Shown: piece after piece, positions 34,045 through 43,033 of the stretch
Layout: every line of letters begins with the position of its first letter
How positions within the stretch are numbered: the first letter of the stretch is position 1
Assembly: GCA_963920525.1 (NCBI GenBank)
Contig: OY986438.1
Coordinates: 96,313,671 to 96,377,670, forward strand
Length of the DNA: 64,000 nucleotides
Source of the DNA: Dichetophora obliterata
Lineage: Eukaryota > Arthropoda > Insecta > Diptera > Sciomyzidae
Direction of reading: 5' to 3'
The notes under the pieces: model-generated
Databases searched by the model: none
The model's input: only the letters and a program-made list of their open reading frames with translations
What the model was told of the DNA's origin: nothing
Position numbers and translations under genes: made by a program

Positions 34045-35032
34045 TCTTGTACTGGATAGGAAACTAAACTGGAAGCCCAATCTGCTCGAGAGAGCCAAAA
34101 AAATCGAATATTGCCCCTATACTCATGCAAAAAGGCGGTAGGTAGCAAATGGGGCTTACAACCAAGTGTTGCTCACTGGCTATATACAACAGTTGTAAGG
34201 CCAATCTTGCTATATGGTGCTATTGTCTGGTGGCATGCACTCGAAAAACAAACTCAACTTAACCTTCTCCGTAAAGTTCAAAGTTCAGCGGAACTATGTG
34301 TGCATCACTGGAGCCCTAAGAACCACACCGATAGATGCATTAGAAACAATGCTCCATCTAACACCACTTGATATCCTAGCTAAACAGATGGCCGCTAATA
34401 CAGCCATTCGCCTAGAAGCCACCTCCTAGTGGAAAGAAGGTACACTAGGACATTCTTGCATTAGAAAATTTCTCCCTCCCTTACCTAGGTCTATTGACTA
34501 CATCACACAAAAACTATCCTTTGAAAGGTCGAAAGTTCGATGTATCCATTCCCTCTCGAGAAGGTGGGAACTAGAAAGCCGTTCACCTCACAATGCCATT
34601 CAGATCTTTTCTGATGAATCAAAACTAGATGGCAAAGTAGGTGGAGGAGTCTGCTCAGAAGCATTAAGCATTAATTTAGCCTTCAGGCAACCTGACCATT
34701 GCATTGTATTTCAAGCTGAAATCGCTGCTACACATGAAGCGTTAACTTGGCTTCAGGTAAATGAAATATCTTCCATGGATATTTGCATGCCTTCTGACAG
34801 TCAAGCCGCCTTGAAAGCCCTAGGAACTGTTGAAATAACATCTGAAACAGTTCTAAACTGCCGCAGATCTCTAAACGAGATGGCAGAGCAGCTCAAAATC
34901 CTTCTATGCTGGATTCCTGGACATAAGGATTTTCTAGGTAACAGTAAAGCAGATGAACTCTCTCGTACAGATACAACCAAACTTTAGACAAGACAAACCT
35001 TGGTATTCCTCTCACCTCATTTAAACTCCTTA
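34045..35032 (+). pseudogene. LINE A ORF2: RT thumb and RNase H domain
   Basis: Starts LVLDRKLNWKPNLLERAKK, slips phase near 34110, then SCKKAVGSKWGLQPSVAHWL then YTTVVRPILLYGAIVWW, the RT thumb block. A stop at about 34427 and further slips follow. The RNase H domain runs from about 34600: FSDESKLDGKVGGGV (first catalytic Asp), FQAEIAATHEALTW (Glu), ICMPSDSQAALKAL (Asp), CWIPGHKDFLGNSKADELSR (His and last Asp). All four RNase H catalytic positions are still readable. It continues LDKTNLGIPLTSFKLL to the MITE border. The clade is I/Loa-like by the presence of RNase H. It is dead by truncation and frameshifts. Confidence 0.82.
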
Positions 35033-35543
35033 CACGCTCAGAAATCTTGGATTAAATTCTAATACAAACTGTATTGTATATATGACCACACCAGAATTGT
35101 ATTACAATCTAATACACTACATATATTACAATTGATTTTTATTCTCTCATTGGAATTAATTTTAATACATGCTTGTATTAAAATATTTTTGACAAAAAAA
35201 AAATTAACGAAACATGTGGGATTCGAACCCACTACGTTCAGGTTATTAAGTATTTGGCTCTACCAACTGCTCTATGAAGCCACATGTATAAAGAAATGAT
35301 AAACATGCATAAGAGCCGAACCAAGCCGAACGCTGTTTTTAAAGACTAATCCAAACTGTATTAAAAAGTATTCCAGGTTTTATTAAAAAATGCATGATTC
35401 CAACGATTGGATTAAATTCTAATACAAAAAGTATTAAAAAATGCATGATTCCAACGATTGGATTAAATTCTAATACAAAAAGTATTAAAAAATGCATGAT
35501 TCCAACGATTGGATTAGAACTTAATCTAAGATTTCTGAGCGTG
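35033..35543. mobile_element. 511 bp MITE with TA duplication and internal tRNA-like segment
   Basis: The left end begins CACGCTCAGAAATCTTGGAT and the right end, reversed, CACGCTCAGAAATCTTAGAT. The match extends to about 33 bp with three mismatches. TA flanks both sides (35031-35032 and 35544-35545). Near the right end a 51 bp unit beginning AACGATTGGATTAAATTCTA is repeated about three times (starts 35401, 35452, 35503). The interior has a minus-strand tRNA-Lys-like module (35213-35284). No transposase is present. TA duplication and size fit a Tc1/mariner- or PIF-mobilised MITE, but the superfamily is not determined. Confidence 0.85.
35213..35284 (-). other. tRNA-Lys-like module inside the MITE
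   Basis: Minus strand: TGTGGCTTCATAGAGCAGTT then GGTAGAGC (D arm with A box), an anticodon-loop-like TACTTAA (CTT, lysine) and a perfect T arm with B box (GTGGG TTCGAAT CCCAC). Length (72 nt) and spacing are those of a tRNA. The D stem reads GAGC/GAGC, not GCTC/GAGC, and the acceptor stem is poor, so it is a tRNA-derived relic or SINE-like head and unlikely to be a functional tRNA. Confidence 0.7.
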
Positions 35544-35545
35544 TA

Positions 35546-37793
35546 CACATGAGTTATCCTGCATCAAAGCAGACCCTTAAAAGTTTAATGAAAAAACGTG
35601 ACGCAGCGTATAATAAATGGAAACGTCTCAAAACACCCGAGCGTTATAATATTTTCCGCATATGCAGAAACAATGTGGTCAGGGCGGTGAAAATTGCCAA
35701 GTTAGCATATTATGAATCTAAATTTAGCTCTGCCATAGGCAGCAAAACGAAGTGGAATATTATTCGGCAAATTGGAGTTGGTAGAAATATTTCGCTTACA
35801 GACACTAGCGTAGACGTCGAGGCTCTAAATAACAAATTTATAGATATACCTATGTCAGCGCCCAGTGTCAACTGTTGTCGCATCTTTCAGAGATCTATCA
35901 ACTCGTACTCAGCTTTTAATTTTCAATGCGTTGAATATACAGAAGTACTGCGAAGTTGCTTAGAGATTAAATCTAATGCCGTCGGTTTCGATGAAATACA
36001 TCCCAGGTTTTTTAAGTTACTTCTTCCTGCTCTAACCCCTTTCATTATTAACATTTTCAATACCATCATAACGAAATCAGAATTCCCTGCTATTTGGAAA
36101 AAAGCTAAAATTATTCCCATCCCTAAAACTGGTAATGAATTCCGCCCCATAGCAATTTTACCATATCTATCAAAAGTTTTTGAAACGCTGATGTACTACC
36201 AAATAAACAAATTTCTTTTGGACAATAAACTGCTAACTGACAGACAGTCAGGATTCCGACCTAAGCGTAGTTGCGTGACTGCTCTACTTGACGTCAGCGA
36301 TGAAATTCGAAATAACCTCGATCGCAATGAAATCAGTTTCTTGGTTTTGCTAGATCATTCGAAAGCTTTCGACACGGTTGATCACCAAATTTTATGTTCG
36401 AAATTATTAAATGTGTTTAATTTTTCCGCCACTGCAACTCGACTAATGACCTCTTATCTCACAAACAGATCACAAGCCGTTAATATAGGCAGCGTTACTT
36501 CCAATTTCTTACCTGTAAACCGTGGCGTTCCTCAAGGCTCTGTAATGGGCCCTCTTTTATTTTCGGTTTATATAAACGACTTACCAACTGTGCTGCAAAA
36601 TTGTGGTATACAAATGTACGCTGATGATGTACAACTGTATACTAGCTGTCGCAAATGTGATATTACCACGTGTGTTGATAGTCTGAATGCTAATTTGTGT
36701 AAAATTTACGATTGGGCTTCCGCTAATGGCTTAAGCATAAACCCAAATAAGTCAAAATGTTTAATTATAACGAGAAAACATAACTCTTCTTTGCCCTTTC
36801 CGGACGTTACGATAAATGGGTCATGTATTGAAGTTGTAAAAACGGCAAAAAATTTGGGTATTACCTTCAGCAGCACTTTAGATTGGACGAATCATGTCAA
36901 CATCACTGTAGGAAAAGTTTATGGTATGCTCCATAGCCTATGGGCCACACAGTTTTTCACCCCCTTTCACATAAGAATGTTATTAGCTAAAACGTATCTT
37001 GTCCCCACCTTATTGTACGGATCCGAAATTTTTGCATACTGTGATGCTGCTAGTAAGCGCAAGTTGAACGTTTCCTATAACAACATCGCTCGTTATGTCT
37101 TCGGACTTAAAAGAACCGACCGTATATCCCAGTATGCAAAAAAAATATTCAATTTGACTTTTGACAGTGTTTTGAACTTGAGGGCGTTAGTTTTTCTGCA
37201 CAAAATTATTTTTACCAAAAAGCCAGTTTACCTATATAATAAACTAAAATTTTTAAGATCTCAGCGCGGAAACAACCTAGTCCAACCAAAACATGCCTGC
37301 TTAGCGTCCGAACGTCAGTTCTTTGTTAATTCCATACGTCTTTGGAACTCACTTCCACCGTATCTACAGCGTATTTGCAATACAGCCATATTTAAATCTA
37401 AATTATCAGATTATTTGTCTTCCTTCTAACCAAAACTTTTATCTATTTTTACTTGATTCGCTATTCTATTATTTTTCTTCATTTATCTCTTTTCATTCGA
37501 TTTCTTACCTAATTCATTTCTTTGTAATGATATTTTTCTCTCTTAATTTAAAGTTATTTTTATTTTTTTTTTTTTTTTTTTTCAGTTTTAAATTCTTATA
37601 ATCGTTTTTTAAAAAACTGTTTTTGATCTCAATGTATTAAATTAATTAATTTCTGTTCAAGTTATGTTTAAGTGTTTAATATTAAAAATTTGTTGATTTA
37701 TATCCACACATGTTATCGGTGCTTAACTATAAGTTTATTTCTTACAAGCGCTTATAAATAAATAAATAAATTAAATTAAATTAAATTAAATTA
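35546..37793 (+). mobile_element. LINE B: CR1-like retrotransposon, 5'-truncated, with AAATA/AATTA tail
   Basis: Starts directly after the MITE's TA duplication and ends in the tail AATAAATAAATAAATTAAAT continuing as (TTAAA)n to 37793, after which LINE A resumes (AAAGCCAACAATAGATGGTC, KANNRWSAG). Short-repeat tails of this kind are usual for CR1/L2-type elements, unlike plain poly(A). The 5' part with ORF1 and endonuclease is missing. How MITE and LINE came to be adjacent is unclear. Either the MITE landed in the LINE's 5' end or the LINE's 5' truncation stopped at the MITE. Confidence 0.85.
35549..37429 (+). CDS. LINE B reverse transcriptase, long open frame
   Basis: 626 codons with no stop or frameshift. 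The N-terminal part is the linker between endonuclease and RT (MKKRDAAYNKWKRLKTPERY, VRAVKIAKLAYYESKFSS). The RT follows: SNAVGFDEIHPRFFKLLLPA (about residue 145), KIIPIPKTGNEFRPIAILPY (about 190), motif A FLVLLDHSKAFDTVDHQIL (about 262-280), motif B RGVPQGSVMGPLLFSVYIND (about 325-344), motif C QMYADDVQLY (about 355-364), then AKNLGITFSSTLDWTNHVN and the C-terminal NSIRLWNSLPPYLQ. The catalytic YADD Asp pair is present. It is truncated at the 5' end, so there is no endonuclease and the natural start is lost. The ATG at 35549 is only the first in frame. An uninterrupted frame suggests a young copy. Similar in style to LINE E. Confidence 0.9.
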   Translation: MSYPASKQTLKSLMKKRDAAYNKWKRLKTPERYNIFRICRNNVVRAVKIAKLAYYESKFSSAIGSKTKWNIIRQIGVGRNISLTDTSVDVEALNNKFIDIPMSAPSVNCCRIFQRSINSYSAFNFQCVEYTEVLRSCLEIKSNAVGFDEIHPRFFKLLLPALTPFIINIFNTIITKSEFPAIWKKAKIIPIPKTGNEFRPIAILPYLSKVFETLMYYQINKFLLDNKLLTDRQSGFRPKRSCVTALLDVSDEIRNNLDRNEISFLVLLDHSKAFDTVDHQILCSKLLNVFNFSATATRLMTSYLTNRSQAVNIGSVTSNFLPVNRGVPQGSVMGPLLFSVYINDLPTVLQNCGIQMYADDVQLYTSCRKCDITTCVDSLNANLCKIYDWASANGLSINPNKSKCLIITRKHNSSLPFPDVTINGSCIEVVKTAKNLGITFSSTLDWTNHVNITVGKVYGMLHSLWATQFFTPFHIRMLLAKTYLVPTLLYGSEIFAYCDAASKRKLNVSYNNIARYVFGLKRTDRISQYAKKIFNLTFDSVLNLRALVFLHKIIFTKKPVYLYNKLKFLRSQRGNNLVQPKHACLASERQFFVNSIRLWNSLPPYLQRICNTAIFKSKLSDYLSSF

Positions 37794-38257
37794 AAGCCAA
37801 CAATAGATGGTCAGCAGGTAACACGTGCAATATAACACGGCAAATCTGGCCTAAACTCAATCTTAGGCATTCAAAATAACTCATTTCTCTCAGAAGAGAC
37901 CACATAAGCACCATGATAGGGATCCTGACAGGGCGCTGCATCATTGGCAGGCACGCTCAAAGATTAAATACACCCCACAACGACTTTTGCAGAAGTTGTA
38001 GAGATGAGGAGGAGGAGGAATCTACAGAACACTTGTTCTGCACTTGCCCAGCGCTGGCTCAAAAACGTTTTCTTCTCTTAAACAACTGGCTTTTTAAAGA
38101 CCTCGAAGAACTCTCGGAAATATCGGTATACCGAATCCTAAGCTTTGTGAACAGCTTAAGCTGGTTTAAATAGAAATTGGGAATCAACCCTGTGGCACCA
38201 CAAAGGGCCTCATTGTCCTAAGTGTGTCTCAATTGACGCAGCTACTTAGACCTTACC
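37794..38257 (+). pseudogene. LINE A ORF2 C-terminal tail and 3' UTR
   Basis: Resumes the frame cut at 35032: KANNRWSAGNTCNITRQIWP then KLNLRHSK, a stop near 37877, and then LRRDHISTMIGILTGRCIIG, FCRSCRDEEEEESTEHLFCT then CPAL (Cys/His cluster) and the end SLSWFK at 38171-38173. The 3' UTR runs to CTTAGACCTTACC (38257). The Cys/His tail is standard for RNase H-bearing LINEs and matches in style the fragment at 21001-21570. Confidence 0.8.
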
Positions 38258-38267
38258 TAGTTGAAAG
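38258..38267. repeat. Target-site duplication of LINE A, right copy (TAGTTGAAAG)
   Basis: Exact match to 34035-34044. See the left copy for the joining argument. Confidence 0.88.
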
Positions 38268-39436
38268 CGATTAAATAATGATTGCATCGCGTTGTCCATG
38301 CAAAATAAATTAACTTTAAAGCTTTGCATAGGACCATCAAACACTTCATCAAGTTGTTCATAACAAAATTGTTTTCTTTGATGGCGGACCCGTGCGCGTT
38401 CAAATTGTGCATCAATAAATATCTAAATAAAGTGCAATTATTTTAGTCTCTTCCAAAATACAATCAAATTTAGAATCTGTTCTATAGTCTTTAAGGAACA
38501 TCATTCTCTTTGATAACAACGTTCCTGCTAGCTCATGTTTAAACTAACTGCCTGAAATGCTTTGCTAGTTACATTTATTTCAAATAACATATCATACCAT
38601 ACAATTAAAGAGCAGATAAATTTATATTTTTCGAATTTTATATTGCTGTAGCTTTTGACTTGTTTCTTGCTGCTGAAGGTTGCTCATCCTCATTTATACA
38701 GTCATACAGATCAGCTATAACTTCTTTGAGGTGATATCGTAGTGGCTTCAAAGCATCAATTCGGCTATCCCATCTAGTTTCACTTAGTCCATTCAACGTA
38801 AGACCAGTGATATGATTTTTTGATAAAGCTTAGCGTTGAGTTGACGATGAGATAAAAATATATAGAATGATATCAAAAAATGCTCTTGGCATTAAATGAA
38901 GAATTCTACTTTGGACAGCACTATGTCGTCCGCGTATATTAGAGCCATTATTACTAGTTATGTGACTCTAGTACTTCTATCATTTTATCTGCAATTCCAG
39001 CTACAGAGATATTATCAATTTCAATAAAACTTACAAGTAAATCGATATTTGGGCCAATACTTTGCGGCCAATTCCCAGTACCGGAAAAATAGTCTTGGGT
39101 ACTTGGAATAATATCTAAAGATTTGTGTACGGAATTTACCGTTCCCAAATGCAAATTTATGTCAAATGTGTATTCAATGTAAGTCAAAGTAGGATCTGCT
39201 TCGACATAATAATCTGGATTGGAGCAGTATTCATCAACGTCCAATGATTTCAATGAACTTATCAGATCTGAATCTGTGCAGGTAGACTCTATCTCAGTAT
39301 TGTGGAGCTCATTTTTTGATTTTATATCGTCACTTTGACGATCAACCTTTGAAGATTTGAAAAAAACAAGAAACCTTCTGACATTTTTGTATTTGTTTTT
39401 CCAGCTCTGCTTTCCTTTTTCCACCTTGGTAGCCAC
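38268..39436 (-). pseudogene. hAT transposase pseudogene, N-terminal and central part
   Basis: From the ATG at 39436 a 160-codon frame reads MATKVEKGKQSWKNKYKNVR, then a linker and YFSGTGNWPQSIGPNIDLLV, the NWP block of ZMYM1-like hAT proteins. It stops at 38954. In other phases the family continues with GSNIRGRHSAVQSRILHLMP then RAFF (38944-38873), LNGLSETRWDSRIDALKPLR then YHL (about 38800-38730) and KFICSLIVWYDMLFEINVTS (about 38637-38580). AQFERARVRHQRKQF and FNRFQL follow, up to the LINE A junction at 38267. Several stops and phase changes make it dead. The central part, normally including the first catalytic Asp region, is largely lost or scrambled. Such proteins are nuclear cut-and-paste transposases. 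Confidence 0.82.
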
Positions 39437-39556
39437 TTAATTTTTTTTAAGGCATTAGAGGTTTTTGTGCGATCCGTTGTACTCTTGTGCGCTGGTTTGC
39501 TAAATCTAAATCTGGTTTGAAACTAATTCATTTTCAGTTTTGATCAGAATATATTT

Positions 39557-39594
39557 ATGGCGCCCCAGACTCGACCTTAGGCACGGCTCTGGGT
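39557..39594 (-). repeat. hAT 5' terminal end
   Basis: Reading inward on the minus strand: CCAGAGCCGTGCCTAAGGTC then GAGTCTGGGGCGCC. About 120 bp upstream of the hAT start codon. The style matches the unpaired end near 6295. The 8 bp target duplication could not be tested because the other end is missing. Confidence 0.55.
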
Positions 39595-39855
39595 ATATAA
39601 TTGAATTCTAATACCAAGTAGTTGGTCAGAGCTTCAACTTGGAACTACTGGGTACATACTAGCTCTGTTGCTACACGCATCTGTATTCTCTATTGTATTA
39701 ATCTTGCTGAAAATAAACAAACCAATAACAAACGATTAAAACAAAAGCAACTGATGTGTATTTATGAATTTAAATTTTACCTAAATATTAATTACAAAAA
39801 AAAGCACAACAACAAACGATACGATATTGCGAGCCAAATCAAAAACCATAACAAC

Positions 39856-39990
39856 CATGGGCGTCCACAGGGGAAAAGGGGGGCACTTCCACCCCTAGGC
39901 AGTGAATATTTTAAAACTCTTCATATTAAATCAAAAAGCCGTGAGCTACAATTAAAATATTTTACGAGAGTGTCATTTATTTTACTTGAT
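39856..39990 (-). repeat. Outer end of the left inverted-repeat arm (G-rich terminus)
   Basis: GGGCGTCCACAGGGGAAAAG then GGGGGCACTTCCACCCCTAG, continuing GGCAGTGAATATTTTAAAAC, corresponds by eye to the reverse complement of 54706-54570 (GGGCGTCTGCAGGGGGTAAG, GGGGCATTTGCCCCCCTGGG). It is cut off from the rest of its arm (43565-45350) by LINE D. Confidence 0.6.
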
Positions 39991-40225
39991 TGCTAAACCT
40001 TAACAGGTTTTATAGCAAATTTAAAATTATAAAATAAGATATTTAATACAATTCAAAAATATAAAGTATGATTTTGAATGATATAATGTATTACAATATT
40101 AACAAACTAAAAAGTTTTAGTTAATTGCTTAAAGTATATAATTTTATTAAAGTATAAAAAATAATAGAAAAAAAGTTAAGTCAAAATCGATAAAATCAGA
40201 CAGCATAGCAGGGTTGCGTTTTCAA

Positions 40226-40473
40226 GACAAACAAGGTCAAGTTAGCAACAATTTTTGTATACGGCGGAGTCGTGTGACAAACAAGGTCTCATACCCAATA
40301 AAACACCACTCCAATAGGTATATATATAATATATATCGTTCTGTCTCTCTGAAGCCGGTGAAATCCTGGCTTGACAGGGTGGTTACTCGACAAACTAGGT
40401 CAACTTCACCAAACCAATTTTCATAAAATAAAGAAAACCAGTTGCGAACGCAGGCACCAAGACAAACTAGGTC
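40226..40473. repeat. Four copies of a 13 bp motif, GACAAAC(A/T)AGGTC
   Basis: Exact matches at 40226-40238 and 40276-40288 (A form), 40389-40401 and 40461-40473 (T form). All are on the same strand at irregular spacing (50, 113, 72 bases). Flanks differ, so this is not a simple tandem repeat. Lies in the likely 3' UTR of LINE D. Function unknown. Confidence 0.75.
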
Positions 40474-40753
40474 TTATCGGCCACTCATATTAATATATTA
40501 CAAATCGATCTAACGTAGTGTTTCAAGAGGTAAAAAGACACCAAGACACCACGGTACCGTCAACAAATGTTGTCACAACCATCTTGAAGATATGAGGCAA
40601 TAGAAGATCCCAGGTTTAGGTCCATTCAGATTATTTAGATATATTATACACCAAAATTTTCCATTTTACGCTTAGGTCCATTTAGATTGTTATATTAATG
40701 TGTTTACAAACCACCAGATGCATCAGATATATGTTTGAAAGAACTTTACATAA

Positions 40754-43033
40754 TCAACGACGGTACTGCAGGTAATCTATAATTTTATGTTTGATTGAGT
40801 CCATGGATTCACTTAAGGATATAACATCAGATACAAAATTAAAATCACCGCAAGCGCTTCTAAGAGGTTCATTTTGCAAATAATTAGTTCTACAAAAGTT
40901 CATGTGGAGTAACTCAAAAGATCTTCTAGGACGAAGAGGAATATTAAAATATATTTTACTCAATAAATATGGACTGTTTACATAGCCATGTAAAAGTTTT
41001 ATAATCCAACAAGCATTTATCATAATTCTCCGATTTTTTAAAGACGGAAGATTTAAGAGTTGTAACCGATATTCATAAGGTGGTAAGTGAAAATCAGTAT
41101 TACAATAAAGATAGCTTAAGCAAAACAAAATAAATTGTTTCTGCACTGATTCAATGTCGTCTATGTAACAACCGTATCTTGGGCACCAAACAACTGAAGC
41201 GTATTCTAAGATAGGCCGCACTAGGGAAGTGAATAAGGTTTTCGTTATGAAAGGATCATTAAACTCTTTTGCCCAACGTTTAATAAATCCTAAAGTACTA
41301 TTTGCTCTATTTATTATTTTATTTACATGAATATTAAAGCGTAGTTTAGGATCCATTGTAACTCCAAGATCATTGAAGCTATCTAAGGACTCCAATGGAT
41401 AACCACAAATTTTGAAGGTACATTTAATTGGTGGTTTGCGCGAGAAAGACATATGCTTGCATTTCTTCATGTTGAGGTTCATACGGTTCGTTTTGCACCA
41501 GTTATGAAGATGATCTATGTCGGCTTGCAAAAATACAGCGTCATTATCATTTTTAAAAGAAAGGAAGAGTTTGACGTCGTCAGCAAACATTAAGATGCTG
41601 GAATGCATTATGACAGATGGCAAATCGTTTATAAAAAGTAGAAACAGAAGAGGCCCAAGATGACTTCCTTGAGGTACTCCTGAAGTAACAGGAAACTCGT
41701 GTGATTTCTTGAGCTTAAAAAGAACAGATTGTGTTCTATTGCTTAAGTAAGATTCAATCCACTTTACCAACGGTATAGGAAATCCAACAAGATGTAATTT
41801 TAAGATCAGTAGTTTGTGATTTACAACGTCAAAAGCTTTGCTAAAATCCGTGTAAATGACATCAGTCTGCATGCCTTTTCCAAAGTTTTCTATAGTTTTT
41901 GATGTAAATTCGAGAAGGTTAGTAACAGTGGATTTTCCAGAAAGGAATCCATGTTGGAAAGGAGACATTAAAGATTTAACGCTATGCGATAGTCGTGATG
42001 TAACAATTGCCTCTAAAAGTTTAGGCAAAGCGCTCAATTTTGCGATGCCACGGTAGTTATCAATTAAAGACCTATTTCCGGATTTATGCAGCGGAATGAT
42101 AAATGAATGCTTCCAGGCTGCAGGAAAATAGCAGGATTTTAATGATGAAGTAAATAGTAAAGAGATTGGAGTTACTAATTCTTCACAGCAGTATTTTAAT
42201 ATACACGAAGGTATGTTATCAGGACCACTTTTATATGATGTTTTAATATTTTTTAAAAATGATAAGACTGTGTTTGTGTCAATTATTGGGAAATATATAT
42301 CCCCAGATTGAATATTGAAAGGATAACTTAAATAATCATAGGACGATGATGAATAAGTCGACTTGAAAAAGTCAGCAAAAAGATTGCAAATACTATTATC
42401 ATTATCAGACTCAACCGAATTATACTTCATAAAAGAAGGATAGGAATCAATCTTGCGTTTTGTGTTAACAAAGTTCCAGAAGGATTTAGCATCAGATTTG
42501 ATGTTTAATTTTACTTTTGTTAAGTAGGTATTATAGGATTGTTTGCATAACTGTTGATAACTGTATTTAATCGAGGTATAGCATCCAAAATCACATATGT
42601 TATGTGTTTTTTGATATTTTTTATAGTATTTAGATTTCAAATTCCTCATTTTTCTTAATTCATTTGTATACCATACCGGACCCGATGTCAAGGAGGCTTT
42701 CCTTTGCGGAACAGCTTTAAGAAAACAATCATTGAGCGTTCTATTAAACGCATATACCGCATCATCAAGACTCTGAGAAGATAAACTATTTGTATTAATA
42801 TTTAGAATAGAATTCCAGTTTATATTAGACAAGTTATTCTTCAAAATCACGTAGTTTGTTTTTTTAAAGTTAAACTCAATAGGTGGTTGAGAATCAGAAT
42901 ACTGCGCAGATGGTTTTGGAAAATTTAAAATAATTTCTAATGTTGGATGATGAGAATCTTCGGGTGTAACCAGAGGATCTGATTTAGACACAGAAGCGAT
43001 ATTGCTGTCATCAAAAAACACCAGATCAAGCAA
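40754..43033 (-). CDS. LINE D ORF2: reverse transcriptase part, open frame
   Basis: 759 codons on the minus strand. It begins in the last endonuclease segment (LDLVFFDDSNIASVSKSDPL then VTPEDSHHPTL, the S.H region). A linker follows, then RT fingers AAWKHSFIIPLHKSGNRSLI then DNYRGIAKLS (about residue 308), motif A TDVIYTDFSKAFDVVNHKLL (about 390-410), motif B TSGVPQGSHLGPLLFLLFIN (about 448-468) and motif C LMFADDVKLFL (about 481-491, FADD). The thumb is DLGVTMDPKLRFNIHVNKII, and the C-terminus has MNFCRTNYLQNEPLR and ends DYLQYRR. There is no stop within the frame. The ATG at 43033 is internal, because the true frame continues upstream after a frameshift. Cousin of LINE C. Confidence 0.9.
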   Translation of the reverse strand: MLDLVFFDDSNIASVSKSDPLVTPEDSHHPTLEIILNFPKPSAQYSDSQPPIEFNFKKTNYVILKNNLSNINWNSILNINTNSLSSQSLDDAVYAFNRTLNDCFLKAVPQRKASLTSGPVWYTNELRKMRNLKSKYYKKYQKTHNICDFGCYTSIKYSYQQLCKQSYNTYLTKVKLNIKSDAKSFWNFVNTKRKIDSYPSFMKYNSVESDNDNSICNLFADFFKSTYSSSSYDYLSYPFNIQSGDIYFPIIDTNTVLSFLKNIKTSYKSGPDNIPSCILKYCCEELVTPISLLFTSSLKSCYFPAAWKHSFIIPLHKSGNRSLIDNYRGIAKLSALPKLLEAIVTSRLSHSVKSLMSPFQHGFLSGKSTVTNLLEFTSKTIENFGKGMQTDVIYTDFSKAFDVVNHKLLILKLHLVGFPIPLVKWIESYLSNRTQSVLFKLKKSHEFPVTSGVPQGSHLGPLLFLLFINDLPSVIMHSSILMFADDVKLFLSFKNDNDAVFLQADIDHLHNWCKTNRMNLNMKKCKHMSFSRKPPIKCTFKICGYPLESLDSFNDLGVTMDPKLRFNIHVNKIINRANSTLGFIKRWAKEFNDPFITKTLFTSLVRPILEYASVVWCPRYGCYIDDIESVQKQFILFCLSYLYCNTDFHLPPYEYRLQLLNLPSLKNRRIMINACWIIKLLHGYVNSPYLLSKIYFNIPLRPRRSFELLHMNFCRTNYLQNEPLRSACGDFNFVSDVISLSESMDSIKHKIIDYLQYRR

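Larger units (their letters stand above)
34045..38257 (+). mobile_element. LINE A: RNase H-bearing non-LTR retrotransposon, 5'-truncated and itself interrupted
   Basis: A plus-strand LINE inserted into the hAT element with a TAGTTGAAAG duplication. The first half is 34045-35032 and the second 37794-38257. Between them lie a 511 bp MITE (35033-35543) and LINE B (35546-37793). It is truncated at the RT thumb and ends in CTTAGACCTTACC without a long poly(A). The nest order is therefore hAT first, then LINE A, then the MITE and LINE B. Confidence 0.85.
33695..39594 (-). mobile_element. hAT transposon (ZMYM1-like/DUF4371 type), split by LINE A
   Basis: A minus-strand DNA transposon remnant. The 5' terminus is the sequence at 39557-39594, reading inward CCAGAGCCGTGCCTAAGGTC then GAGTCTGGGGCGCC, a typical hAT-like outer end. 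Coding remnants run 39436-38268 and 34034-33695. Between them is LINE A with its own nested insertions. Joining the flanks at the duplicated TAGTTGAAAG restores a continuous hAT reading frame across the junction, which shows that the two halves were one gene. The left terminus was not found. Confidence 0.8.

Noticed and set aside
34045..34148. Continuation of the hAT protein (RADWASSLVSYPV)
   Set aside because: These residues are antisense translation of LINE A (LVLDRKLNWKPNLLERAKK on the plus strand). The hAT frame actually jumps from 34035 to 38267.
35213..35284. Functional tRNA-Lys gene
   Set aside because: The D stem is not self-complementary and the acceptor stem is poor. It lies inside a MITE, so it is kept only as a tRNA-like relic.
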